Assembly (NCBI GenBank): GCA_015680685.1
Contig: MNCI01021409.1
Coordinates: forward strand, 204,655 to 256,238
From: Gnetum montanum
Lineage: Eukaryota; Streptophyta; Gnetopsida; Gnetales; Gnetaceae
Length of the DNA stretch: 51,584 nucleotides
Direction: 5' to 3'
Shown here: positions 1-11,233 of the stretch, one piece after another
How the letters are laid out: each line of letters opens with the position of its first letter
How positions within the stretch are numbered: the stretch's first letter is position 1
Position numbers and translations under genes: made by a program
The notes under the pieces: generated by a model
What the model was told of the DNA's origin: nothing
The model's input: only the letters and a program-made list of their open reading frames with translations
The model's database searches: none

Positions 1-1429
1 ACGAATCCTCGATTCCTCGCATCCACGAATCGAATTCTTTTGATGCATAGAAAATAAGTAAGGCCTATCATGTGGAGTAACCAGAAAATAATTAGTTAGA
101 AATTACAATTTTTATTTTTTAAGGTGTTTATTTTTCAAGTTAAAATTTTCAGTTTTTATTTTAAGGAATAGGGTGGTGATAAGGTGCTTGTTTAATAAAT
201 AGAGCATGTAATAAAAAAAAGGCCATCATGTGACATGATAATAAGGTACTTTTGTCATGGCAAGTGATGGAAAGGTGCTTGTTTTTAGTAAAGTCAAAAA
301 TGACCCAAGTGACATTTAAGGAATTGGAATCCATGTCAAAACAAAGAAAAGATTTAGAATTTGCTGAGACTAGAACAAAATTCTTACAATATAGTTTGCA
401 AGAAGAAGTTAGGCCACCACTATGGAACCACAAGCTATTAGATATGGTCATTAGATGAAATACCTAGAGTAGAGTTAACGGAAACAAATATATATAGAAA
501 AGTTTAAATTACCTATTAATATTTATAAATCACTACATTTCAATTTTTAAAAGTTTGTATCATTTATAGTGGAGGATTATGGAAACATAATCAACTAAAC
601 TGGATAAGCTTATTTTTACTAAATAAATTAGGATTGACAGACTTTGACATAGACTACCAAGCTTTAATCCAACTACAAAAAAAAAGATATATATAACAAA
701 ATAGAACTTTCAAACATTGAAAAACAACTTAGGAAGAATTAAGAGAAGAAATAAGAAAAATACAAAATAAGGAATAATTAGAAACATTGCAAAATTTGTT
801 AATAATACCTCAAAGTTTAGATAACATTATTTAACAATAGATCCACAACACTATTTAACAAAATATACAAACAACTCAACATTCTGAAGAAGTCCAAAAA
901 TATTGAAGAAGTACAAACACCTTTAAAATATTTGGAACAATTAGGAGAGAACTTAGAAGAATCACCAAAATGAATGGGAAAATCTTGTAAATCAAAAATA
1001 AGATGGACAACCCAAGAAATAAAAGATTTCCAAATAAAAGATAAAGAAGAGGTATTGCAAACATTAGAATATGAATATGAAAATAATATGGAAGCTAACT
1101 TACAAAAATTAGATATAGCCATAGTGGAGTAATAAGAAAATATTAGAACTAATTTGTAGCTACCTAAACAATGATGGAGAAGATAGTAATGGGGAAAAAA
1201 ATTAATGGATAGCAAGTACAAAACATTAGAACTAATTTGTAGCTACCTAAACAATGATGGAGAAGATAGTAATGGGAAAAAAATTAATGGATAGCAAGTA
1301 CAAAATATCTCTAGGAAAAATATCAAACTTAAAGAACTAATTTCTGATAGAGTGGAGAGGCAATGGGCATGTCAAGGATAGACTATCGATAGTTATACCA
1401 ACTCTTATTTAAGGTTTTCAAAGGCCTGT
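1..1429. other. AT-rich spacer with unassigned decayed coding remnants
   Basis: This stretch is strongly AT-rich and carries short open stretches broken by stops. The best is 252-458 on plus (68 codons, with the run RPPLWNHKLLDMV), followed at about 700-1330 by Lys/Asn/Gln-rich remnants. I recognise no family; a decayed retroelement or another reverse-transcribing repeat is possible but is a guess. No convincing host gene is visible. Confidence 0.35.
1142..1306. repeat. 83-bp tandem duplication
   Basis: The unit beginning ATTAGAACTAATTTGTAGCT starts at 1142 and again at 1225, giving a period of 83 bp and about two copies. The copies differ mainly by one G in a G/A run, so the duplication is recent compared with the decay around it. 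Confidence 0.9.
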
Positions 1430-2700
1430 TAGCATTAAGCCATCCACTCATGGTGAACTCTTATTTAAGTGTTGCATGAGTTGTAACTTATCCATAAGCC
1501 TAGCAATAAACCTATGAATAAACTATAATCTATCTTGGAATCCCTGAAGCTCCTTAAGATTAGTAGGTGCTACTAATTTGGATATGGTTTTAACCTTATC
1601 AAGATCAACACATATCCCTACTTCAGATACTACAAAGCCAAGCATCATACCAGTCTTAACACTAAAGTCACACTTCCTGGGATTGAGCCTAAGCTCATAC
1701 TTGAGACATTGTTTAAGCACAAGGTCTAGGTAATTAGCAAGGTCATTGGACGCTTTGGATTTAATGAATATATCATCTATGTAATCGTTGAACAAAATTA
1801 GCATGTGATCACTAAAGATATAGTTCATGGCCCTCTAGTAGGTCACTCCTATGTTCTTAAGGCCAAAGGGCATCATAGTATAGCAAAAGGTACCCCAAGG
1901 GATCATGAAGATCATGCTAAGTTAGTTCTCTAGGTTGATCCTAAAGTGGTTGTATCCCAAAAATTTATCCATAAAGGATAACAAGACATGTCTAGCTATA
2001 GTATTAATAATTCAATCAATACTAGGCAAAGGGAAGTCATCTTTGATAGTTTCTTTATTTAGGTCTCAGAAATCAATGCAAATATAAATACTCCCATTCT
2101 TATTGGATACTATGTTGGACACCCATTCTACATAGTCAATAGCCCTAATGCTACCACTATGTTGGACACCCATTCTATGTACTCAATAGCCCTAATGAAA
2201 CCATCTTGGTAGAGTTTTGAAATCTCATCACAAACTGCCAAGGCCAAATTAGGTTTAATCTTGTACTTCTTTTCCTTAATTGGCCTAATGCTAGGGTCTA
2301 TTATGATGTTTTGTTGGACCAAATGTGGGTCTAGGCTTGGCATATCTTCATGTGACTAGAAAAAGGCCTTAGCATTATCTTGTAAGACCTTGGCAATGTC
2401 TTGAGGTTCTAGTGAGGAACTTAGTTTAAGGGTTTTCTCCCCATCACTATGTGTTGTATCAAGAACCTCAACTAGAGAGTCTTCAGTTATTTCGCTAGCC
2501 TCAAGGTCAAAGGTTTTAACTAGATTTTAAGTTCATTCTAAGGGTTTCTTGATAGAGGCTATGTGGTTGACAAGACTCTCAAGGTCAAGATCTAGGCAAT
2601 CAAGGTTGATATACAATTCTATCTTACCATGATGTCCATTTAGGCTCAAAGTAAGACTGATATGCTCCTAGGTACTCATACTTCGATCGTGCATGTCAAC
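1430..2700 (-). pseudogene. Element A reverse transcriptase (broken)
   Basis: The translation matches the element C pol at 39073-40260 over its length. Visible parts in order are the leader with VLQDNAKAF (about 2375), SLDPHLVQQNIIIDP and DEISKLYQDGFI (2128-2343), and then the catalytic stretch FNDYIDDIF with LKYELRLNPRKC and MLGFVVSEVGI (1523-1828). YIDD stands where C has YVDD. The frame is broken by stops, frameshifts and a 47-bp duplication, and coding similarity fades near 1430, before RNase H. On minus, a pyrimidine-rich tract and AG at 2723-2722 just before the pol start resemble a splice acceptor, as in element C. Not functional. Confidence 0.85.
2109..2202. repeat. 47-bp tandem duplication inside the RT remnant
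   Basis: ACTATGTTGGACACCCATTC starts at 2109 and again at 2156 (period 47). Since 47 is not a multiple of three it breaks the RT frame and must postdate activity. Confidence 0.85.
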
Positions 2701-3339
2701 CATAAGCACATTAAGTGGCACCTAGGTAAAAGTGCATAAACAATGCTAAAATGCTATAAAATCATGTAAATACATGTCATTCCAATGTAAACAAGGTCAT
2801 TCAAGGCTACAAATAGAAAAATAATCAAACAAAATGCAATAAAGGTTAAAAAAGGAAAGTATGACAAATAAAGCTACAAATGATCAACAAAAGCTACATT
2901 TTTACTCATTTTAGGCCTTAGCAGGCCATGATGCCAATTTAAGATCATAGCGGTCCATGGTCATATGGTGTTAAATAGTGGTCAAGGAAGATCAAAACCC
3001 ACTCTTAGATACCAATCAATAGCTAAACAAAGGCAAATATGGCTATGATAAGGCAAACAAAGAAAGTGTAAGGCTATGTAAAGGCCATACAAGGTCAAGA
3101 AGGTCAACAATGTAACACAAGGCCAAAAACAAGTTGAAACATTCATGTAATAAGGTCAAATCAAGTAAAACAAGCTACATATGATGAGACTTGGCTAATA
3201 TATGTCAAAAAGGGTTAGGTTTTAGTAGTTTTCAGTCTTAGTAGGCCATGGTTTCGGGCTACAAGGTTGTTAGGTAATATTGGACATTAATTAGGGTTAT
3301 TTCTAGGCCATTTGGACCGAAAAATCAAGATTGTTAACA
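2701..3339. other. Element A non-coding segment upstream of RT, with the lineage motif
   Basis: No ORF is convincing here. At about 2912-2980 the minus strand carries the lineage motif (GCTATGATCTTAAATTGGCA), and a related word (CTTAGTAGGCCATGG on plus) lies at about 3232. This is the same relative place, just upstream of RT, as the cluster at 38885-38960 in element C. Confidence 0.5.
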
Positions 3340-4493
3340 CTTTCATGCTTAGCCCCCCTATTTCCACATTGGCCAACATGGAATGAGTGATGCATGGAAA
3401 CAAAGAAAACTATATTTTGGGGCATCTAAAGGTCCAAAATTGAGGTTTCAAGGCCTTTCCAAGGTAGCGCAAGGCCAAACCTATCAAAATTGAGCACTCC
3501 TAAGGTTGATAAAGGTCAAAAGTAGGTTTTGGAGCTTAACCCCATATTTCCATGTTGGCCAGCATGGAAGGGAGGGCTCTCAACATGAAGAATCAAAATC
3601 CAAGCTAAAACAAGATCAAACAAAGTTAAATTAGTAGCTGGAACCCAAATCTGAGAGTTTTGCATCCCCTAGCTTCATTTGGAGGTCATTTTAGTTCGTT
3701 TCGAGTGCCAAGATGAGTTGAAACTACTTCCCCCTATTTTTCCATGTTGACCATGATGGTCCAAGCATGAAAGAATTGGGGTGCACTTGTTCTATAATTT
3801 TGGGAGGGTTTGGAAGCACATTGACAAGGTTTCTAGGCTACTAGGACTAGAGATCATTATTTTCCAAGTTTCTGGCTAATTTTGATCATGTTTATAGGTC
3901 ATTTAATGACATCTAAGTTTTCACCTTTTGTTTCCATGTTGAGGGAGTTACTCTAATATGGAAGATTAGGGGAATGAGTTTTGAAGAATAAAACGAGATC
4001 AACAGAGCATAATCTTAAGGCTATGAGATCCTAGGCTTCTCCAGCATAGATTTTTGGTCTTCGGGAGTGTCATCTTGCCATAAGAAGTGGAAAGGTAGCG
4101 TTACCCCCATGTTTCCATGCCACCTAGGGGGAAGGGGCCTTCTCCAACATGGATGAAATAAGAATACTAGATCTAGGTCAATTTGGATCATAATCAACTA
4201 TGCATGTTAGCTCCCAGATTTACCGAGGTCAAGGGCTAGGATTTTAGGTCAAGATTTGGCAGTTTTTGGTGTTTCTAATTGGTTTTTGGGATTTTTCCTA
4301 TTTTTCCATGTTGAGGATAAAGTGTCTAGCATGGATTAGGTTGGAAGGATAAATGGAAATAGATTTTTTTCTATTTGAGATCAGTTTTGCAAGGTTTGAG
4401 GGCTCTAGAAGGTGCAAACATGGTCGTAGAGCATACATAAAGCTATCTAGTATCAATTTAAGATGTTTGAGGGCTATTTTTGAGTGCCCCTCC

Positions 4494-4536
<43 letters not shown>

Positions 4537-6020
4537 AGCNACGGAAAAACCAAGGGACCCTACTTTTGCTACTTTTTATCATTTCTAACCATGCATGTAG
4601 GTTTCTTGGGTTTCTAGTGTCGATTATTGATGCCTAGGGTCAAAATTTGGTCATTTCAATGGTATTTAGATGGTTTTTTAATGTCCTCCACTTTCTTTGA
4701 CTATCTATGATCAAATGAACAATTTTTTTTACTATCTATGATCAGGTTTGGAGAGTCTAAGGCTTATGGGATATGCAATAGGATCCTAGGATGTACACAA
4801 GGCTTCCTAGTGTCTATTTGAGGTATTTAAGGGTTATTTTATGAGTCACCCCCTAGTCTCCATGCTATCCAACATGGACGAGGTGACTCCTAGTGTAAAA
4901 GAGCTAAGGGACCCTATTTTCTAATATTTTTTGGTAGTTTTGGCTATGTATGCATATCCACAGGGTTGTCAATGTTGATTATCAATGCCTAGGGTTCAAA
5001 TTTGGCCATTTTAATGGTTGTAAGGGAGTTTTTTTGGCTTTTCCCCCTCCATCCATGTTGGGGCCTAGATGCTTAGTGTGGATAGGATCCTTCCCATAGT
5101 GAGAAACTAAGAGGAGGCAAGTGTTATTTTTTTAGTTGACTTCTGAAAGTTTGGTGGCTTCTAAAATGGTTAACTTGCTTTTGGAAGTTAGTTTTCATGC
5201 AATATTCTATACAATTGACTTTCCCCCTTTCATCCATGCTAGGGCTAGGATGCTTAGTGTGGATGAGATCCTTCTCAACATGGACGAACCTTAGGGAGTT
5301 GATTTTTATTTATTTATGGCATTCTGGTAGCTTCTAGAAGGGCTATCAAGGTTTTGGTGCTTGTACAAGGTAATTTGATGTTGTTTCCATGCATATGGGA
5401 TCCTCCATTGACCTTCCTAGCTACATCCACATTGTTTCCATGTTGGGTAGTGTGGAAGAGGTTTCCCTAGCATGGATGAACCAAGGATGTTAGATCTAGG
5501 ATAGTTCAATAGCTAATCCACCATGCATATTAGCCTCTGAGGTTGCTAGTGTCGACAGTCAATGCTTAACATTAAGATTCACTAGTTTTGAGGCTCCTAA
5601 GTGCCTCATGTAATCACCCCCATTTTTCCATGCTAGGCATGATGGCCCTAGCATGGGTGAGAGGGGAATGGTAGTTTTGTGTCATTTTTTACTACTTTTG
5701 AAGCATTCAGAAGCTCTAGAGGATTTCAATAGGGTCAAAGGGTCACCAAAGTAGTTCATTTGGATATTTTAGGTTATAAATTAAATTTTCTTGCATATGC
5801 CCTATGCTTTCACATTCACTCCATGCTAGGTAGCATGGAGGAAGGGTTCACTAGTGTGGAACAAGCTATGGATGGAAAATCGACTTGTTTTAAAGTCAAA
5901 CTAGGCTATCGAAGACTATGATAGAGTACCATACTTGAAAATGACTATTAGGAAATTTTGGTCATCAACCAATCCATCCATGCTGGGGCACAAAGTATGC
6001 CTAAATGGAGATGGGTCTAG
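3340..6020. repeat. Degenerate ~190-bp tandem array of palindromic modules
   Basis: A word of the type TTTCCATGTTGGCCAACATGG recurs about every 180-210 bp, for example at 3364, 3550, 3743, about 3937, 4117, 4310, 4858, 5053, 5230, 5440, 5630, 5820 and 5970. Most copies are inverted repeats (CCATGTTGG against CCAACATGG or CAGCATGG). Larger duplications exist: 4555-4680 resembles 4907-5020. The array lies just upstream of the antisense gene of element A, where element C carries an unrelated hairpin array. Confidence 0.7.
4495..4540. repeat. Poly-C run (42 nt) ending near an ambiguous base
   Basis: An uninterrupted C run spans 4495-4536 and an N follows at 4540. It sits where other copies of the array have CCCCCTnnTTTCCATG. 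The length is probably unreliable because long homopolymers are poorly assembled; the apparent proline- or glycine-rich ORFs across it are artefacts. Confidence 0.9.
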
Positions 6021-6099
6021 GAAGTTTGGATAGATTTCTAGCATTATCATTGACCTTATAGATTCATATATTCTTGCTCTTTCCTTCATGCTACTTAGA

Positions 6100-9000
6100 C
6101 ATCATAGTTGCACCAATGTTGGAAAACTCTGGAATTTGGATGGAATGGAGGTTCTACGCTATCTTAAGGGAAGATCTGGTTCTTCCATGCTAAGAATGGA
6201 TGTTCTTGGATACAAAAATCCCTTCTAGACTATGCCAAAGTATAGTTAGTATAATGTTGAAAATATGCTAATGGTGGCACATAGAGTCCACACATTATTT
6301 TAGAACTCACCCAGCACTATGTATGACCTACAAGGGTAAGCATGGTTGTTATAGTGTTTTTATTCTTTTTTGGCTTTGTCGATTAAACTACCTCTCCTAA
6401 CTTTGTCAAGTTTATGAACTTCTTGTAGGTATAGTGTCAATGATTAAGGCTTGATCACTAAAGATCAAACCTTGATGATGGCTCAAACTACCTTAGATGA
6501 ATATAACAAGGGCTCCCAAATCAAAACTATTGTGTATGAAAAGTTAAGAGGGGACTTTGATGAATTCACTAAGAAATTTAACCATATCTACAAGAAGTGT
6601 GTGGCTAATAAGACGATACACAACTAGTGGGTGGGCCCCAAGAGCACCAGATCAGATCCTTGCATATGGGACCTTTGCTCAAACCACATAAAAGAAGAAG
6701 AAGAAAGGCAAACATAAGAGCTATAACATCTAATGTTTTATGATCACTAAATTTTGAAGTGTTCTATCATTTTAATTTGTTATTACACATTCCTATGTTG
6801 ATACTAAACATTTGGTTGTTGCCTTGTAGGACCTTCCACCTCTGTTGAAGTCACCTTACCACTTTTAGGACATCATGAGGATATCCTCATCCTAAATTTT
6901 GGTGAGGTGATACTAGCACAAGAGTGGTTGAGGGGACAGGTGCCTAGATACATCCAAGCAAACATTAAGCATGTAGGTTTGCTTGATTTATTTATGGCAC
7001 CTATCCCTTCCATCCCCAATACAAAGATGTTGCACATCATCAACTCCTTCAACAAAGAAGCTGATCATTTTAGCACCACCATTTGAGGTATTTCTGACTA
7101 TCATGGCCATCAATGAGGGCACCTTTTGCAAATTTTTTGGTGTTCCCACTAATAGGGCAAAGGTTACCACTAGAATAGTGAAGGAAGTGGGCCATCATGA
7201 TGAAGTTTTGGAGTGGCTTGGTGCTAGCATGGGTGACTCTGAAACTTCCATGAACAACTTCTCTAACTCTAAGGCAAAGGCATCATATCCTTTGTTTAGG
7301 TCTTGTGTCCCAAAATATTGTCACAAAAGAAGGTAACTGGCATCACACAGGGATGGACCTTTAAGAGTGTCTTGATGGATGGTATCAAATTCAACTAGGT
7401 GGATACTTTGGCTATTGGACTCCACGATGATATTTTTAGACTCCGCGATGATACCTCTACCATGATCCACATGCATTTTGCATTCTTTGCATGTTACTTG
7501 AAGAAATTCATGGAGTTCCTGATGGTATGGAGGAGTAGGCAATGGATTACCCAAGACTGAGAACAACTTTCTAGGCCTTGAACAAAGCACATTTATCCAA
7601 CCATGTAGGCCCATAGCCCACTAGATGAGATGGATGATTTGCTTTCTATTACCACCAAGGATCCTAGTTTTAAGCAATGTGAATCCCCTAACAACATGGA
7701 GGAGGAGCCTCTCATGATTCCAAATGGCTATGTAGAGAAGCCAAAGAGGCAACTAGATCCAGGCTTAAGAGGCCTATAGAGGTAGCACCACTAGTATCAA
7801 AGCAACCCACCCAAAAGAAGCTTAAGACATCACATCAAGTGGTCACAGTTATGCTTTATCTATATTTTGGCTATCCTATGTTTTAAGATTTTATGGCTAC
7901 ATTGTGGTTTCATGTGCTAATCGATTTTCTATGTGTTATGGTTATAGATAAGCATCAAGACATGGTAGCCCAAGCTACCATGGACGAGGAAGCACAGAGA
8001 AATGCAATTGCTACAATAGAGGAGGAACAAAGATGTGTAGAAAAGGCACTCTTATAGCAGCATGAGGTTGAAAGTTTCACCAATGTAGATATAGATGATG
8101 TAGATGGTTTGTTCAGTGAGGTAGTACCAAGTAAATTCCATGTCATCATCCCAAATGGAGAAGAGGAGGAGTGAGGTATACACATGTCTTAACGCTTCTT
8201 GTTATATCCTATTGTTTTAAGTTTGGTTTTTGTCCTAACCATTTGATGATTGTTATTCTTATAATAGTTCTTGAACCACCAATGTAGGCCCTTGTCCCTA
8301 AGCTTCATGTGAAACCATGGGTAAAGGCCCTGGAAAAGGTGGAGTTCATGCACGAGATGGCTAAGGACATCATCGATTGGTTACAAGAAGTTGCATTTGA
8401 GATAGGTAGGAACTTTGTTTTCTATGCTTTAGTCATTTTTTTATGTCATAGGTTGTTGTTATGTTCTGGCTATCTTAGGTTGTAAATTATGTTTATGGTT
8501 GTATTTTATGTTTATGCAGTGGCTTCTATGAAGTAGAATCCCATCTAAGACATGGAGATTAACTCCTTACTGAAGCTTCCCTCTGATGTCTCTAGTGTAC
8601 CCTTGAAGTTATACAAGACTGCTACTAATCTAGAAATATCGTGTGCAAAAATTTCATGGAAGCTAGAGAGGCCAATGAATCCCTATGGAAGAAAGTTGTG
8701 GCCTAGAGGGAGAAAACTTAACAACATGAGGAGATGATCAAAGATCTCCAAGATTGCAAGGCCTTTGTGGAAGCCCAAGTGGCTAACTTAAGGAAATCAT
8801 AGATCAAAGAGATCACATGGGCCCACTATTGGCATGCCATCCAAGACAAGGTAGCACTCTCATAGGAAATGGTGGAGTAGCACATGCAAATGTATCTCAT
8901 CTCCCAGAAGGTTAAGGATTGGAAAGATCACTATGCTTGGGTCCTAGAGTGGGGTAGAACATAAAAGGACTAGAAGCAATAGTATAAGGCTAATTTAGAG

Positions 9001-9519
9001 GCCTACCTAAAGTGGCTAAAGGAGAGTTAGTTGAATGGAACAAGAGAGAGATATTCATTCGAGGGATCTAGGTGGTGAGTGCCTACTAGCTCTCTGAGAG
9101 CACTCTCATGGTGGGGAAATCCCCTACTCCTCATATTACCATTGTTACAGATGAGACATCTACGACTACTATCACCCAAGAACCACCTACTTTGACCATA
9201 GTAGATAAGACTAGCATCCTCACTAGTATTGATCTTGGGGATATTGACTAGGAAAATATGACAAAGGACCAGACTCTCCATATTTTAGAGGATGGCCTTC
9301 AACATCTACCCTCAAAAGTCATGGAGCCAGAGTCCCCAGAGGTTTGATGTGTTCCATGTTTTAGTTTTATTTTAAGTTATGGTTTTGTTTAAGTTATAGT
9401 TTTGGCTATTCATTATTGATTGCCTATGTGTTGTTGTATTTCAAGTATCAAGAGACATTAGTGACCCTAGCGGTGAGGGTGGGGATGACCCACCACTTCC
9501 TCTTTCGGATGCCCCTTAG
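6100..9519 (+). pseudogene. Element A antisense gene: multi-exon, plant-transposon-protein-like and coiled-coil (broken)
   Basis: This gene runs opposite to gag-pol of element A and is homologous to the antisense gene of element C. Exons as read: 2 (about 6100-6335), 3 (from 6429; end unresolved), 4 (6830 to about 7836), 5 (7948-8175), 6 (8268-8405), 7 (8520-9341), 8 (about 9453-9519, ending TAG). Acceptor AGs and GT donors sit at the borders, and exons 5 and 6 keep the intron phases of C. Shared residues include HTLF-N-PST-Y at the end of exon 2, VGL-LF-P-P and INSFN in exon 4, HFAFFACYL in exon 4, DIDDVDGLF in exon 5, and WLQEV in exon 6. The first 47 codons of exon 7 align without a gap. 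Stops and several frameshifts make it a pseudogene. Exon 1 was not found. Function unknown. Confidence 0.75.
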
Positions 9520-10359
9520 CATCCTCCATCTATCCCTTTTAGCTTGTTGGCTATTTATTTTTATTTTTATGTTGATGGCTATTGTTAGCCAAGACTATGT
9601 TATAGATGACTATTATTATTTTTTAACTTTTTCTACATAGTGTAGCCATGGCTATGTATGTTATAAGCACTTTAAATTAAAAAATTTTGGTTTCATTCTT
9701 GGCTATATATATTGTTCTAGTGTTATAAACATTGAAAATGGCTATGTTGATGATTTTGATTATAATGTTAAATGGATACACAATGTGTTTAAAGGCTAAA
9801 TGTAAATAGGATGAAAAAAACGTCTGCTAGTTTTAGGCCATGGCAAGCATGGGTTACATTTTTTTGCTAGTTTAAGGTAATGGCAGGCCATGTCATGTGA
9901 TTTTTTTTTCCAGTTTAAGGCCATGGCAAGACATGTTGAAAAGAAACTATATTTTCTGGCAATTTTCTATTTTAAAGTTTTTATGGCTTTTTAGTTTATA
10001 TCATTCTAAATAAGAAAAATAAAGAAAGAAAGAAAAAAGGCCATAATAAATGAAAATGTGAATAAAATAAATTTCTAGGCTATATGCATAAAAAGTAGAA
10101 TAAAACATAGGAGAAAAGGCAATAATTAGTCAACAAAGAGAAAACTTAGGCTAAATAATTATGGTACAAGTAGTTATAAAGGATATAAGGGCATGGCATG
10201 GAAGAAGTAGGGGGNGGGGGGGGGCATTACTTGTGCAAACAATTCCTAATCTTTAAAAGGTTAGGAAACATATAAGGCTTATTCTACACAATTTTGTACT
10301 CACTATCCCATTCACTAATGATGTTGAAAGGGATTTCATCACATGACAAATCTCATTGC
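9520..10359. other. Element A spacer between antisense gene and protease, with motif cluster
   Basis: No gene is seen. Three copies of a word like CTAGTTTAAGGCCATGGCAA lie at about 9820-9935; on the retroelement strand they read GCCATGGCCTTAAACTGG. The corresponding spacer in C (33266-33830) has similar words. A G-rich run with an N at 10215 (10210-10224) is probably a homopolymer assembly weak spot. Confidence 0.55.
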
Positions 10360-11066
10360 TCATTGTTGTTGTTCTTGGCTTACTTCTCTCTTTTAAGTTG
10401 ATGGACTTCATGGTTGGGAGTTTTCTCCTAAAGCTCCACTACATACCCTTGATTTATGTTCACATTGTTGATAGCCAAGGGAACTATGCTATCACCATGA
10501 ACAATGATTTCATCTCCTTCATAAGGGAGGTGAATCTCTCAGTGAATAGGTGAAGACACAACTCATAATTGAGCCAACCAAGGTATTTGCAAGATAAGGT
10601 TAAACCCTAGCATCTCTGCCACCATTAAGAAATTGACAATTATGGGGAATTACTCCCCTATCACAAAGCCCACCTTGACAACAACCCTTGATCCATTAAA
10701 GAACTTGAGAGCTATGGTTGTTGTAGGCTATATCTACTTTGTTAAGCCCAAGCATTCAATGATGGTGCATGGTATGATTTTTGTTGTAGCTCCATCGTCA
10801 ACATGAATTTGATGCACCTTAAATTGCCCCACCCAAATTGTGATGAAAAGAGGAGCCCTAGTTACTTCACAATTTTGGGGATTGGCCTTAATTTTGCTAT
10901 CATGAAACACCAGTGATTTTGACTTTCCTTCCCTTGGTGAGGAAGGAATCATTATTGCATGGATAGATTCCTCATTAGCTAGGATGTCCTTACTAATGGA
11001 AATGGAAGTCAACATATTGACTAGCATCTCAGAATGTGTGGAAAAAGTCATGATCATGTCATACAA
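10360..11066 (-). pseudogene. Element A aspartic protease (broken)
   Basis: A retropepsin-type protease would process the gag-pol polyprotein. The clearest part is 11066-10734, with ISISKDILANEESIHAIM and the active-site region VDDGATTKIIP. Beyond a stop, the same frame continues with FFNGSRVVVK and IHLPYEGDEIIVHGD down to about 10370, matching proteases of B and C. The catalytic triplet is DDG rather than the usual DTG or DSG, as in B and C. Internal stops show decay. Confidence 0.8.
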
Positions 11067-11233
11067 GCACAGAGTTATGTTCTTTTGCTTAAGAGACTCT
11101 CTAACCTAATCTACCGCACTGAGGAAGTTTTGTCATTAGCTGTGGGCTTTTCACCTAAGTTGTGCTTCACTTCCTCCATGTGCCCCAAAATGTGAACTTT
11201 AGCCTTAGGTTGTTGGGGCCTTTCCTCTTTCTT

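Noticed and set aside
4298-4637. Poly-Gly and poly-Pro ORFs
   Set aside because: They are produced by the 42-nt C run next to an N.
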